In this document: piece by piece, positions 24,392 through 32,677 of the stretch
How positions within the stretch are numbered: position 1 is the stretch's first letter
How the letters are laid out: each line of letters starts with the position of its first letter
DNA from: Fischerella muscicola SAG 1427-1 = PCC 73103
GTDB taxonomy: Bacteria; Cyanobacteriota; Cyanobacteriia; Cyanobacteriales; Nostocaceae
NCBI RefSeq assembly: GCF_000317245.1
Contig: NZ_AJLJ01000497.1
Location: forward strand, 1 to 41,436
Length of the DNA: 41,436 nt
Reading direction: 5' to 3'
Notes under the pieces: generated by a model
Seen by the model: only the letters and a program-made list of their open reading frames with translations
The model's database searches: none
Told to the model about the DNA's origin: nothing
Made by a program: the position numbers and the translations under genes

Positions 24392-24424
24392 AGCTCCCCG
24401 ACTTTTTTAAAAAGTCGGGGAGCT
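24392..24424. repeat. dispersed hairpin AGCTCCCCGACTT (7)
   Basis: This member has compensating changes on both arms (AGCTCCCC with GGGGAGCT instead of AGATCCCC with GGGGATCT). The fold is kept although the sequence changed. It lies 13 nt past a stop codon, consistent with a transcript-end role. Confidence 0.7.
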
Positions 24425-24555
24425 AACTTGTCAGTGTATTTTTCTGCTCAAAGCAGTATTGAAACGTATTCTAGCGAAATTCGACGGAAATACAAAATTT
24501 ACAAGATTAAAATCGGATTTTTGAGTTAAAAATCTTCTTTATGACTTGTGAAGCT

Positions 24556-24795
24556 AATTTACAACTCAGAAACCTGATTTACAACTCAGAAACTTGATTT
24601 ACAACTCAGAAACTTGATTTACAACTCAAAAACTTGATTTACAACTCAGAAACTTGATTTACAACTCAGAAACTTGATTTACAACTCAGAAACTTGATTT
24701 ACAACTCAGAAACTTGATTTACAACTCAGAAACCTGATTTACAACTCAGAAACCTGATTTACAACTCAGAAACCTGATTTACAACTCAAAAACTT
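24556..24795. repeat. 20-bp tandem repeat array 2 (12 units)
   Basis: Twelve head-to-tail units of GATTTACAACTCAGAAACTT repeat exactly every 20 bp. Variants are CT/TT at the last two positions and one-base changes (ACTCAAAAAC) in two units. The first unit starts AATTT. It is the same family as array 1 (7543-7720), differing at TTACAAC versus TTAAAAC. It lies between the convergent 123-aa gene and chaB. Confidence 0.95.
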
Positions 24796-24821
24796 GATTG
24801 ACTTCAACTAACAACTAACTT

Positions 24822-25025
24822 TTACTCTGATTTTTTGTGCCAGTTACCATCTTCACCTTTTTCATAATCTCGCTTTACCGCTGCCCAAGCCACACGAAAG
24901 GCTGTTTCCTCTTCTTTATATTCTTTCTCAGCATTATTGAAGGCTGCAACAAAGATCTCAGCTGCGTGTTTAGGTAGATGGTTTTTCACAGAGTCTGGTA
25001 AATCTGCTATTTCTTGGTAAGGCAT
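24822..25025 (-). CDS. chaB: ChaB family protein
   Basis: The 67-aa protein has the ChaB pattern: PYQEIADLPDSVKNHLPKHA, then EIFVAAFNNAEKEY, then FRVAWAAVKRDYEKGEDGNW. ChaB was named as a regulator of the ChaA cation antiporter in Escherichia coli, but its biochemical role is not settled. No chaA is nearby. It starts 18 bp after the stop of the membrane-anchored SDR gene on the same strand, so the two probably form an operon. The end of array 2 lies 26 bp beyond its stop. Confidence 0.9.
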   Translation of the reverse strand: MPYQEIADLPDSVKNHLPKHAAEIFVAAFNNAEKEYKEEETAFRVAWAAVKRDYEKGEDGNWHKKSE

Positions 25026-25043
25026 ACAATCACACTTCTTTAT

Positions 25044-26081
25044 TTAATATTGATTATTTTGCTGTGCTGCTTGGTCGGTTAAGCTTGTTAAAACAGATGA
25101 TGAGATAGGAGATTTACTATCTTTACCTTGAACGCGATCGCTTCCAATACCATCTGCTTCTGGCAAAAATCTGTTTACCCAACTCAGAAGTACAGAGGTG
25201 AAACCTGGAAATAGGGCGTGAAATTTATCGCCTATCTGCGCTGGAATTGATAGTATGACTTCTGCATCTCCCCGTCTCAAAGCAGCAATAATTTGCTTGG
25301 CTGCACTTTCAGCACTGATAGAGAGTATGGGTAGAGAATCACTAATGCTAAACCAAGCGTATTCCTCGCGATGCTTTCCTTTGAAAAAAGCATTATATGG
25401 GCTACCCGTACGCATCAAACCAGGACAAACAGTAGTTACAACAATTCCATCTTTTGCCAATTCTGAGTGCATTCCTTCCGAAAGCCCAACTAAAGCAAAC
25501 TTGCTAGCACTGTAAGGCAACAGATGCGGTACGCTCACCTTACCACCGATAGAAGAAATATTTACGATTCGTCCCTCATATCGCTGGCGCATTTGGGGTA
25601 GAACAGCCAGAGTTGTATATAGTGGCGCCCAGAAATGAATTTTGATAGCTTCTTCGTAATCGTCAAGAGTCATCTCTTGTATCGGCCCTACTTGGATAGT
25701 ACCTGCATTATTGATTAGCACATCAATCTGGCCAAAGCGATCGCTCACAAGTCGAATCATCTGCTTAACTTCAAGTTCATCGGTGACATCACAAGGTACA
25801 GCCAGTACTTCTCCCCCACGTTGTTGTAAATCGATACGCGCTCTTTCTAATTCTGCGGGATCACGCGCACAAATCGCCAAATTTGCTCCTTGCTGTACTA
25901 ACTGACGTGCCATTACCAAACCTAGTCCTCGTGATCCACCTGTAATCAGCACCGTTTTACCTTTCAGACTATATTGCTGTTCTCGCCACCATTGCACAAT
26001 AAATTGGACAGCAAATAATGCAGCTATAGTAATTACAGCCACAATTAGTAAATTTGGATTGTTTTGATAATTAATATTCAT
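25044..26081 (-). CDS. membrane-anchored short-chain dehydrogenase/reductase (SDR)
   Basis: The 345-aa protein has an N-terminal membrane helix (about 10-30, LLIVAVITIAALFAVQFIV) and then a classical SDR domain. It has the nucleotide-binding TGGSRGLG (47-54), NNAG at 124-127, and catalytic Ser177 (NISSIGG), Tyr190 and Lys194 (YSASK). The arginine after the glycine motif and CARD at the end of strand 2 suggest NADP(H) preference. The substrate is not predictable. A C-terminal 40-residue tail (DGIGSDRVQGKDSKSPISSS) is low-complexity. It is followed by chaB. Confidence 0.9.
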   Translation of the reverse strand: MNINYQNNPNLLIVAVITIAALFAVQFIVQWWREQQYSLKGKTVLITGGSRGLGLVMARQLVQQGANLAICARDPAELERARIDLQQRGGEVLAVPCDVTDELEVKQMIRLVSDRFGQIDVLINNAGTIQVGPIQEMTLDDYEEAIKIHFWAPLYTTLAVLPQMRQRYEGRIVNISSIGGKVSVPHLLPYSASKFALVGLSEGMHSELAKDGIVVTTVCPGLMRTGSPYNAFFKGKHREEYAWFSISDSLPILSISAESAAKQIIAALRRGDAEVILSIPAQIGDKFHALFPGFTSVLLSWVNRFLPEADGIGSDRVQGKDSKSPISSSVLTSLTDQAAQQNNQY

Positions 26082-26454
26082 CCTTACTTTGCTTGATATT
26101 ATTGTACGTGATATATCTGAAATAACTGTAATGCTTACTTTTTTTGAATAGTTATCTCTATTTGCAGTAGCTTTTCAAGTTTTTTATCTACTCTTAGTGC
26201 AATAAATATTAGTGAGAGATTACTAAAAAATTGCATATTCAAACTCAACCCTGTAATAGAGTTAGGGCTGATCTGGGTATTAATAAGAAACACAAATATC
26301 TATTTTGCGTTTAAATATTATCTAAAAATAATTGCTTTTCTAAAACTATTCTAAAAATCTAGAAATATAATCTCATCTTTCTATGGTTGTGTTGCTTTGA
26401 TGTTCAGCCTACCAAAAGGATGAAATCATAAATCGAAAGTCTGAACTTAGAGAA
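26082..26454. other. 373-bp AT-rich spacer
   Basis: No gene or structured element recognised. It probably contains the promoter of the SDR-chaB operon near 26082-26150. Confidence 0.35.
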
Positions 26455-26539
26455 ATGACTGAAACAGCAGCACAATCGATCGCTTGGTTAATTTCAACGC
26501 AATAACTATGAGTCCAATCAAGATTGAAGAGTATTATTT

Positions 26540-26730
26540 ATGATTGGTGTGCGGAAACGCTCGGAAGGAGTAATCCTAGATGAAGTACTACGCGACAAAT
26601 TAGAAGTGAAATCATTTACTGATTTCAAGTAAGAGGATATTCTTTGGATTCAGCAGACAAATTTCAAACAATACGCAGCAATTTATAATTAGCCAGTAAA
26701 AACTTTTGAAAAACCGCGTATTTTGAATAA
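26540..26730 (+). pseudogene. possible decayed ORF with two in-frame stops
   Basis: From ATG 26540 one frame reads MIGVRKRSEGVILDEVLRDK, then LEVKSFTDFK, a TAA stop at 26630, EDILWIQQTNFKQYAAIYN, a TAG stop at 26690, then PVKTFEKPRIL. Protein-like composition continues across both stops, suggesting a remnant of a gene whose family I do not recognise. Short in-frame pieces before it (26455-26505) may belong to the same relic. Confidence 0.3.
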
Positions 26731-26731
26731 A

Positions 26732-26971
26732 TCACAGAGTAAAGGGGAAAATATACCAAATTTTCTTGATTTGAGAAACTTGCTCTTTGGCCGATGTAAA
26801 ACGATAACGTGGACTCACTGTCTTTTCACCTTTAGCCCATTTGGATGACTCCATAAAAAGTCCTGTACTAGCATTAATTTTTACTTGTTTTACCTTAATT
26901 AGTTGATGATCTACATCTGATTTCTCTCCAAGAGGCTTAAAAAAATCAGATTTATGGGTTTTTATAGTCAT
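26732..26971 (-). CDS. small hypothetical protein, 79 aa
   Basis: No family was recognised. The protein is basic and soluble (MTIKTHKSDFFKPLGEKSD ... WAKGEKTVSPRYRFTSAKEQ) and ends in a hydrophobic IWYIFPFTL. A good ribosome-binding site (AGGAAAG) precedes the ATG. Nearby decayed sequence at 26540-26730 makes this an unstable region, so it could be a fragment. Confidence 0.45.
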   Translation of the reverse strand: MTIKTHKSDFFKPLGEKSDVDHQLIKVKQVKINASTGLFMESSKWAKGEKTVSPRYRFTSAKEQVSQIKKIWYIFPFTL

Positions 26972-27156
26972 TGCTTGTCTTTCCTATAGATTTTCTGATT
27001 TTATTTTCTATAGCATAGACTGATCTGAGAATTAACTATGTAGTTGGCAGCTATTTAAGTGTCACAATTAATTATATCCTCCCCCCAAGGATAGAAATTG
27101 AATAAATAGCGATCGCATAATCGCAAGATGATTTTGAGAAAACTCGCATTTTTAAT

Positions 27157-27345
27157 TTAATCGCTCATTACAGGGATCGCAGCAATAGTCAAGTGAACAA
27201 TAGTAAAATAAGCTTCAAAATAGTCTGAACCAAAAATTTCATAAAATTTAGGTATTTTAGCGACATTTACTGCATAATCCCGTGTTTGCAATTCCCATAC
27301 ATAAATAGCAACATCTCGGATATTTTGAAGATTAGGTTGACTCAT
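27157..27345 (-). CDS. small hypothetical protein, 62 aa (doubtful)
   Basis: A short frame starting at ATG 27345 (MSQPNLQNIRDVAIYVWELQ) with GAGG 10 bp upstream. It is divergent from the sigma-like gene, whose start lies 37 bp away. It has no recognisable domain. It may be a real small regulator of the neighbouring cluster or chance coding. Confidence 0.35.
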   Translation of the reverse strand: MSQPNLQNIRDVAIYVWELQTRDYAVNVAKIPKFYEIFGSDYFEAYFTIVHLTIAAIPVMSD

Positions 27346-27381
27346 CAACAGTTAACCTCAGCAACAAGCAGAGGACACTTC

Positions 27382-29013
27382 ATGAAAAAACGTGAAGACA
27401 TGATTGAAAAGTTCTCAACGTTCCTCAGTTTTGGTAATCCCGGTAGTGGTGGAAATCCTATTTGGCGAACAGATCCAGAACTAGAACGTTGTATGAGGAG
27501 TTTAGTAGAGTCAGAAACAGGTGCTAATGAAGAATTTTGGGCGCAATACTTTCTAAAAGTGATTAGAGAGAAATTAACAGAAGAGGACACGGAGACACAA
27601 GGACACAGGGGAGAAGGTGGACAAAGGAGACAAGAAAGACACGGGAGACAAGGAGACACGAGGAGTTTCTCCACATCACCCCGTCCCCGCCTCCCCGCGT
27701 CTTATTCTGTTCCCCTCTCCACGTCTTCTTTCATTGCTGGGAGACATTTATCTGCATATTTGCAAGAAGCTTGCTTGTGGGCTTCTCAAAAATCTTATCA
27801 AAGATTTAAATACCTCCAGCATAGATATCCACTAGAAGAATTTTTTCAAATCGCTAATGCAGCTGCTAATCCAGCGAGTAAACTCCTCAAAAATTTTAAT
27901 TTTGAACATCCACTGACGAATATCGAAGGATATGCTAAAACAGCAATTATCAGGCTGATCAGCAATACCATTTATCAATATGATCTGGAAGCAAAGAGAG
28001 GGAAATTTTCTGATTATGGTTTACTAAAAGATTTAAGTGCTAAAGAATTACGTGAAGCATTGCTTTATCAAGGAATAAATCACAAAAAACTTGATTCCTA
28101 CTGCTTGGTTTGGCAATATTTAGATAAAATTTACCAGCCAGCACGCTGTCAAGGAGGGCGTAGTTTAGAACCTCCAAATCAACAGCATCTAGAACAAATT
28201 GCCTATTACTATAATCAAAAAATTAAGAAACTAGATTTTCCGACAGCGTCAATTTCTAGTGAAAAAGTTCAACATATGTTATCAATATGTGTGCGGGCAG
28301 CTCGTGATTATCGCACCAAACGTTTTTTACCCCTAGAAGAATATGAAAATAATTTTGATCCCATACCTACACCTTGGGATAATCTCATACAGCAAGAGGC
28401 ATGGGAGCAAGTTCAGTCAATTGTTGCAAATTTATTTGCATCTCTGCCAGAAGCTGGTCAAACGATGCTAAAACTTTGGCAAGGACTAAATTTAACTCAA
28501 ACAGAAATAGCGATAATTTTCAAAAATAAGTATCCTGAATTACAAAAACAATATCAAGTAGCTCGTCAATCATCTAGATATATTAGGAATATATTAAAAG
28601 ATTTAGTTATTGAATTGAATAAATTTTATCCAGATATTCGCGTTAAAAATGAAATAGAGCTTGAAAATATCAAGGATACTATGAATGAATGTTTGCGTCT
28701 TCATTGCCAAAAAATACTTTACTCTACATTAGATAGGATTGGAGAACAGTTTCCAGAGCAGGACAAACTGTCAATGCTTACGAATCAAATTCATCTTTTA
28801 GGGCAAACAAATTATCAGCAAATAACTGTATTTCTTTCCGAAGCATCTCAGATAATTTCATATCTCAAGAAAGATATAACGACATGCCTAAAAAATGAGT
28901 TAGAACAGAGTATGAAACTAGAAAAACATTCCCTAGAATTAGTCAATCATAAAATAGCTGGATTTGTTGAAGAATGGTTAAAAAGTAAATTTTATTTTTT
29001 CAATCAGAGATGA
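27382..29013 (+). CDS. sigma-70-like protein, first gene of the CHAT/CHASE2 cluster
   Basis: This 543-aa protein starts at ATG 27382 (GAGG at 27371); the open frame before it lacks a site. A region-2-like segment occurs at about 170-200 (FNFEHPLTNIEGYAKTAIIR). A region-4-like helix-turn-helix occurs at about 355-405 (LPEAGQTMLKLWQGLNLTQT, then the EIAIIF turn and QVARQSSRYIRNIL). This is the layout of divergent sigma-70-related proteins in cyanobacteria, inferred to direct RNA polymerase. Residues about 68-115 are a low-complexity insertion of spacer-type repeat DNA kept in frame. A long helical C-terminus follows. Its stop overlaps the DUF1822 start (ATGA), showing coupling. Confidence 0.72.
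   Translation: MKKREDMIEKFSTFLSFGNPGSGGNPIWRTDPELERCMRSLVESETGANEEFWAQYFLKVIREKLTEEDTETQGHRGEGGQRRQERHGRQGDTRSFSTSPRPRLPASYSVPLSTSSFIAGRHLSAYLQEACLWASQKSYQRFKYLQHRYPLEEFFQIANAAANPASKLLKNFNFEHPLTNIEGYAKTAIIRLISNTIYQYDLEAKRGKFSDYGLLKDLSAKELREALLYQGINHKKLDSYCLVWQYLDKIYQPARCQGGRSLEPPNQQHLEQIAYYYNQKIKKLDFPTASISSEKVQHMLSICVRAARDYRTKRFLPLEEYENNFDPIPTPWDNLIQQEAWEQVQSIVANLFASLPEAGQTMLKLWQGLNLTQTEIAIIFKNKYPELQKQYQVARQSSRYIRNILKDLVIELNKFYPDIRVKNEIELENIKDTMNECLRLHCQKILYSTLDRIGEQFPEQDKLSMLTNQIHLLGQTNYQQITVFLSEASQIISYLKKDITTCLKNELEQSMKLEKHSLELVNHKIAGFVEEWLKSKFYFFNQR
27583..27726. repeat. low-complexity GGAGACAAGG-type repeat inside a CDS
   Basis: Purine-rich words (GGAGACACAAGGACACAGGG, AGGAGACAAGAAAGACACGG), then a pyrimidine-rich half (CACCCCGTCCCCGCCTCCCC). 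The same kind of sequence fills spacers at 240-275 and 21015-21065. Here it is translated in frame as a Gln/Arg/Gly-rich loop of the sigma-like protein. Confidence 0.65.
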
Positions 29014-30257
29014 AATATATGAAATTAGAAATGAATGACTTAATAACGCTTTATCCAGATAAATTATGGTTAGAGATATCATCTCAAGAGCAACAATCTG
29101 CATGGCAAATATCTGCTCAAAACCATTACTCTAACCCTGCTGCTCGTTGGAATGCCTACCTAAATTTATTATGTTTGAATTCTTTTTTAAATATGTTGAA
29201 ACAAGACCCAGATTTGGATGAAACTCTAAATGTGTGGCCTAGTTATCATCAGTTACCTAGTATTTGGGAATTTGTCAGTGGTACTTGTATAACTTTGGGT
29301 GATCTGCGTCTAGTATTAATCCCTACCGATAAAAGTAATCTGACAGAATTTCGCATTCCTCAAGAATGGGTTGATATTCCCAACTGGGTGGCTAATTATT
29401 ATCTAGCTGTGCAGATAAATTTAGAAGAAAACTGGTTAGGAGTGTGGGGATACACAACTCATCAACAAATTCGCAAGAAAGCTAATTATGACCTGATAGA
29501 TCGAACTTACTTATTAGATGAAGAGGATTTAATTGCAGATATAAATGTCATGTGGGTAGCACGAGAAATATGTTCTATACAAAAACCAGAGGTAAAAACT
29601 TTGCCAACATTGTCAAGCATCCAAGTAGACAAACTACTTAAGCAACTAGATCACTGGACTCCTGATTTGCCCGAAAATATAAGTCATGAAGAATGGATGG
29701 CATTACTAGCACTAGATGAAGAAAGGCAAGATTTGTACCAAAAAAGGCTCTTAAACCATCAAGGTAATCTCGTTGAATATAACCACTCTTTGGTAAATAA
29801 CTTAAGTAAATGGTTTAAAAATGTCTTTGAAGCAGGTTGGCACTCTTTTGACACCTTCTGTAGTTCACAACAACATACTTTAGCTGTACAATTCCGACAT
29901 GATGCTACCTTGAATGAAGTTCGGGTTAAGGGAGCTAAGTTAATTGATTTAGGGATGCAATTAAGGGATACTGCTGTTGTACTGCTGATTGGTCTGACAT
30001 CAGAGATCGATGATAAAGTCAGTATCCGTGTCCAGCTGCATCCAGCCAATGAAGAAATGTATTTACCACCTGATCTGAAATTACTTTTGCTTTCGGGGTC
30101 AGGAAACATTATTCAAGAAGTACAATCTAGAAGTCATGACCATTTTATTCAACTCAAAAAGTTTAAATCTCCCCCAGGAAAAAGTTTTTGTTTACAGGTA
30201 GCTTTAGGTGATATCAGTATTAAAGAAAACTTTATGCTTGAGAAGCTTGTTGGCTAA
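29010..30257 (+). CDS. DUF1822 family protein
   Basis: The 415-aa protein matches the cyanobacterial DUF1822 family as I recall it: an opening helical part (AARWNAYLNLLCLNSFLNML), a central block RLVLIPTDKSNLTEFRIPQEWVDIP-type segment, and a C-terminal beta-rich domain (VVLLIGLTSEIDDKVSIRVQ, LPPDLKLLLLSGSGNIIQEV). It has no signal peptide or membrane helix. It overlaps the sigma-like gene by 4 bp and ends 5 bp before the CHAT gene, so the three are co-translated. Function is not known. Its position suggests an adaptor or regulator linking the sigma-like protein and the CHAT/CHASE2 protein. Confidence 0.85.
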   Translation: MKYMKLEMNDLITLYPDKLWLEISSQEQQSAWQISAQNHYSNPAARWNAYLNLLCLNSFLNMLKQDPDLDETLNVWPSYHQLPSIWEFVSGTCITLGDLRLVLIPTDKSNLTEFRIPQEWVDIPNWVANYYLAVQINLEENWLGVWGYTTHQQIRKKANYDLIDRTYLLDEEDLIADINVMWVAREICSIQKPEVKTLPTLSSIQVDKLLKQLDHWTPDLPENISHEEWMALLALDEERQDLYQKRLLNHQGNLVEYNHSLVNNLSKWFKNVFEAGWHSFDTFCSSQQHTLAVQFRHDATLNEVRVKGAKLIDLGMQLRDTAVVLLIGLTSEIDDKVSIRVQLHPANEEMYLPPDLKLLLLSGSGNIIQEVQSRSHDHFIQLKKFKSPPGKSFCLQVALGDISIKENFMLEKLVG

Positions 30258-30262
30258 GAGCC

Positions 30263-30913
30263 ATGAGTAAACTGGTTGTATTAAACCTGGGAAAGGGTAA
30301 TTTAAAGCAAGGCTTTTCCTCTGTGACTGCTTCACTGTGGGAAGATGGCAATCCAATTGCTATGCAATTTACGGGTAGCCTACCAGCTGCACCAGAACTT
30401 TGGCCACTCTACAAACGTTGGCAGCTGCTTTATCAATTACTTTATGAAGCTCTCTATCCTGGATCTGATTGGCGCAATTACGCAGATGATTTAGAGGATA
30501 TAGATATTGAAATAGACGAAGAAGATGTCACGAATGTTTCCTCTATTGATTTTAGTAATTTATGCGACGATTTACACAAACAAATTAATTCCTGGTTGAA
30601 ATCTGAGCCATTTCGGCACATTGATCAAAAATTACGCACAAAATTAAACCCAGATGATGAAATACGCTTAATTCTAGCAACAGAAGACAATCAAGTTAGG
30701 CGTTTACCTTGGCATCTGTGGGATTTTTTTGAAGATTACCAAAAGGCAGTGGCATGTTCAAGCATTTTGGAGGTTGAGCAAGTTAAGCTGTTACATAAAA
30801 ATCCTGGACGAAGAATCAGGATATTAGCAGTTCTAGGTAATAGTCAAGGAATCGATGTCCAACAAGATCGGAGGATTTTAGAGCAGTTACCGGGCGCAGA
30901 AATTGTTTTTTAG
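30263..30913 (+). CDS. CHAT-CHASE2 protein, N-terminal part (frameshifted)
   Basis: This 216-aa frame is the first part of a CHAT-CHASE2 protein (opening MSKLVVLNLGKGNLKQGFSS) and includes the N-terminal half of the CHAT domain (IRLILATEDNQVRRLPWHLW, ILAVLGNSQGIDVQQDRRIL). It stops at TAG 30911-30913 straight after a run of six Ts. The next frame continues the expected protein without a gap (LVEPQRRELDRWLWDKRGWD). With one more T, or a -1 shift on the T-run, it would read through to 32625 as 787 aa. It may be a mutation, a sequencing error, or programmed slippage. Confidence 0.8.
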   Translation: MSKLVVLNLGKGNLKQGFSSVTASLWEDGNPIAMQFTGSLPAAPELWPLYKRWQLLYQLLYEALYPGSDWRNYADDLEDIDIEIDEEDVTNVSSIDFSNLCDDLHKQINSWLKSEPFRHIDQKLRTKLNPDDEIRLILATEDNQVRRLPWHLWDFFEDYQKAVACSSILEVEQVKLLHKNPGRRIRILAVLGNSQGIDVQQDRRILEQLPGAEIVF

Positions 30914-30972
30914 TTGAACCACAACGCCGAGAGTTAGATCGGTGGCTTTGGGATAAACGAGGCTGGGATATA

Positions 30973-32625
30973 TTGTTTTTCGCAGGTCATGGTTCAACGG
31001 ATGCTGAAGCAAAAAGTGGTCGAATTCATCTTAATCAAACAGATACTTTGACGATCGCCCAATTAAAAAATGCTCTCAAAGCAGCGATCGCACGGGGTTT
31101 AAATTTAGTAATTTTTAACTCCTGCGAAGGTTTAGAATTAGCGCGGGAATTGGGTTCTCTGCAAATTCCGCAAATGATTGTCATGCGAGAACCAGTCCCC
31201 GATTTTGTCGCCCAGGAATTTTTAAAGCACTTTCTAGAGGCTTTTGCTTATGGGGAATCTTTCTATCTAGCAGTGCGGGAAGCACAGGATAAATTACAGG
31301 GTTTGGAAAATGAATTTCCCTGTGCTAGCTGGCTACCAGTAATTTGCCAGAATCCCGCCGCAGAACCGTTAGTTTGGCCAGAAGAGCGTGTGAGCGATCG
31401 CCGCCCAATTTTGCCCAGCCGACGCATTCTCCCGCTGATCTTGAAAGCCAGTCTAGTAATCACAACCCTAGCCATTGGTATCAGATCGCTAGGAATTTTG
31501 CAGTTGGGGGAACTCGCAGCCTTTGATTTATTGATGCGATCGCGCCCTCCGGAAAAAACCGATCCTCGTATACTTATAGTAGAAGTGACAGAAGCTGATG
31601 TTAGCGCCCAACCTGCCAAAGAAAGAGCAGGAGCATCATTATCAGACAAAGCATTAGCTCAAACGGTAAAAAAACTGGAACGCTTCAACCCCCGTGTGAT
31701 TGGTTTGGATATCTATCGCGAAAACCCAACCAAACCAGAATATGCAGATTTAGCCAAGACAATGCAAACAAGCGATCACTTTATTGCTATATGCAAAGCC
31801 AGTGAAGAAAAAACAAATCCTGGCGTTCCACCACCCCCAGAAGTTTCTAGCCAAATCCAACGTCAAGGTTTTAGTGATGTCCCTAATGATCCTGATAACG
31901 TCATCCGTCGCCAAATTTTGGCTATGTCTGGTGCGCCTCCCTGCGCGACTGATAAATCTTTTAGCTTTCGCCTTGCTAGCCGTTACTTAAAAAACCAAGG
32001 TATTGAACCTCAACTACTGATACCTGAAAATAATTGGCAGTTTGGCAAGGTGGTCTTTAAGACTATAGAACAAAACATTGGTGGTTACACTGGTATAGAT
32101 AATCTCGGTTATCAAGTTTTGTTAAATTGGCGTGCTGCCGATCCAGTCGCCCAAACAGTTACTCTCAAAGAGGTTCTTAACGGTTCACTCACTGCCGAAT
32201 CAGTCCGCGATCGCATAGTGATTATTGGTACAACCGCCGAAAGTTTTCACGATTACTGGTCTACTCCCTACAGTAGCCAAATGTGGTCCCACAAGCAAAT
32301 GCCAGGGGTTGTTGTACAAGCACATATGGTTAGTCAGATACTCAGTGCTGTGCTAGATAATCGACCGCTATTATGGGTTTTACCAAAGTGGGGTGAAAAT
32401 TTGTGGATTTGGATTTGGTGTGTAGCGGGAGGTGTACTGGCTTGGCAGTTGCGATCGCGCTTACGCCTGCTCATTGCCTTAATCGGTGCGATCAGCATTT
32501 TATATCTGGTTTGTTTGTTCTTATTAATACAAGGATTATGGATACCACTGTTTCCATCAGCATTAGTCCTACTAACAGGTGGAGCAACAGTGGCAACCTT
32601 GACTTCATCTCAAAGTGAAGAATAA
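30973..32625 (+). CDS. CHAT-CHASE2 protein, C-terminal part with caspase-like catalytic residues
   Basis: The shown start is TTG 30973, but the coding signal begins at 30911 after the frameshift. It carries the CHAT peptidase core with catalytic His at 30988 (FFAGHGS) and Cys at 31123 (FNSCEG), the clan CD (caspase/separase-like) dyad. After a membrane helix (LPLILKASLVITTLAIGIRS) comes a CHASE2 extracellular sensor domain (LLMRSRPPEKTDPRILIVEV, ERFNPRVIGLDIY, RIVIIGTTAESFHDYWSTPY). Three C-terminal membrane helices end the protein. The inferred role is a membrane sensor controlling a cytoplasmic caspase-like protease. Without the missing N-terminal half the CHAT fold would be incomplete. Confidence 0.88.
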   Translation: MFFAGHGSTDAEAKSGRIHLNQTDTLTIAQLKNALKAAIARGLNLVIFNSCEGLELARELGSLQIPQMIVMREPVPDFVAQEFLKHFLEAFAYGESFYLAVREAQDKLQGLENEFPCASWLPVICQNPAAEPLVWPEERVSDRRPILPSRRILPLILKASLVITTLAIGIRSLGILQLGELAAFDLLMRSRPPEKTDPRILIVEVTEADVSAQPAKERAGASLSDKALAQTVKKLERFNPRVIGLDIYRENPTKPEYADLAKTMQTSDHFIAICKASEEKTNPGVPPPPEVSSQIQRQGFSDVPNDPDNVIRRQILAMSGAPPCATDKSFSFRLASRYLKNQGIEPQLLIPENNWQFGKVVFKTIEQNIGGYTGIDNLGYQVLLNWRAADPVAQTVTLKEVLNGSLTAESVRDRIVIIGTTAESFHDYWSTPYSSQMWSHKQMPGVVVQAHMVSQILSAVLDNRPLLWVLPKWGENLWIWIWCVAGGVLAWQLRSRLRLLIALIGAISILYLVCLFLLIQGLWIPLFPSALVLLTGGATVATLTSSQSEE

Positions 32626-32677
32626 CAATAACATTTATAAACAAACTGTACTTTAGTTCAGCCAAAAATAATGACAA

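Noticed and set aside
24556..24795. CRISPR array
   Set aside because: Units follow each other directly with no variable spacers; period is a constant 20 bp and no cas genes are near.
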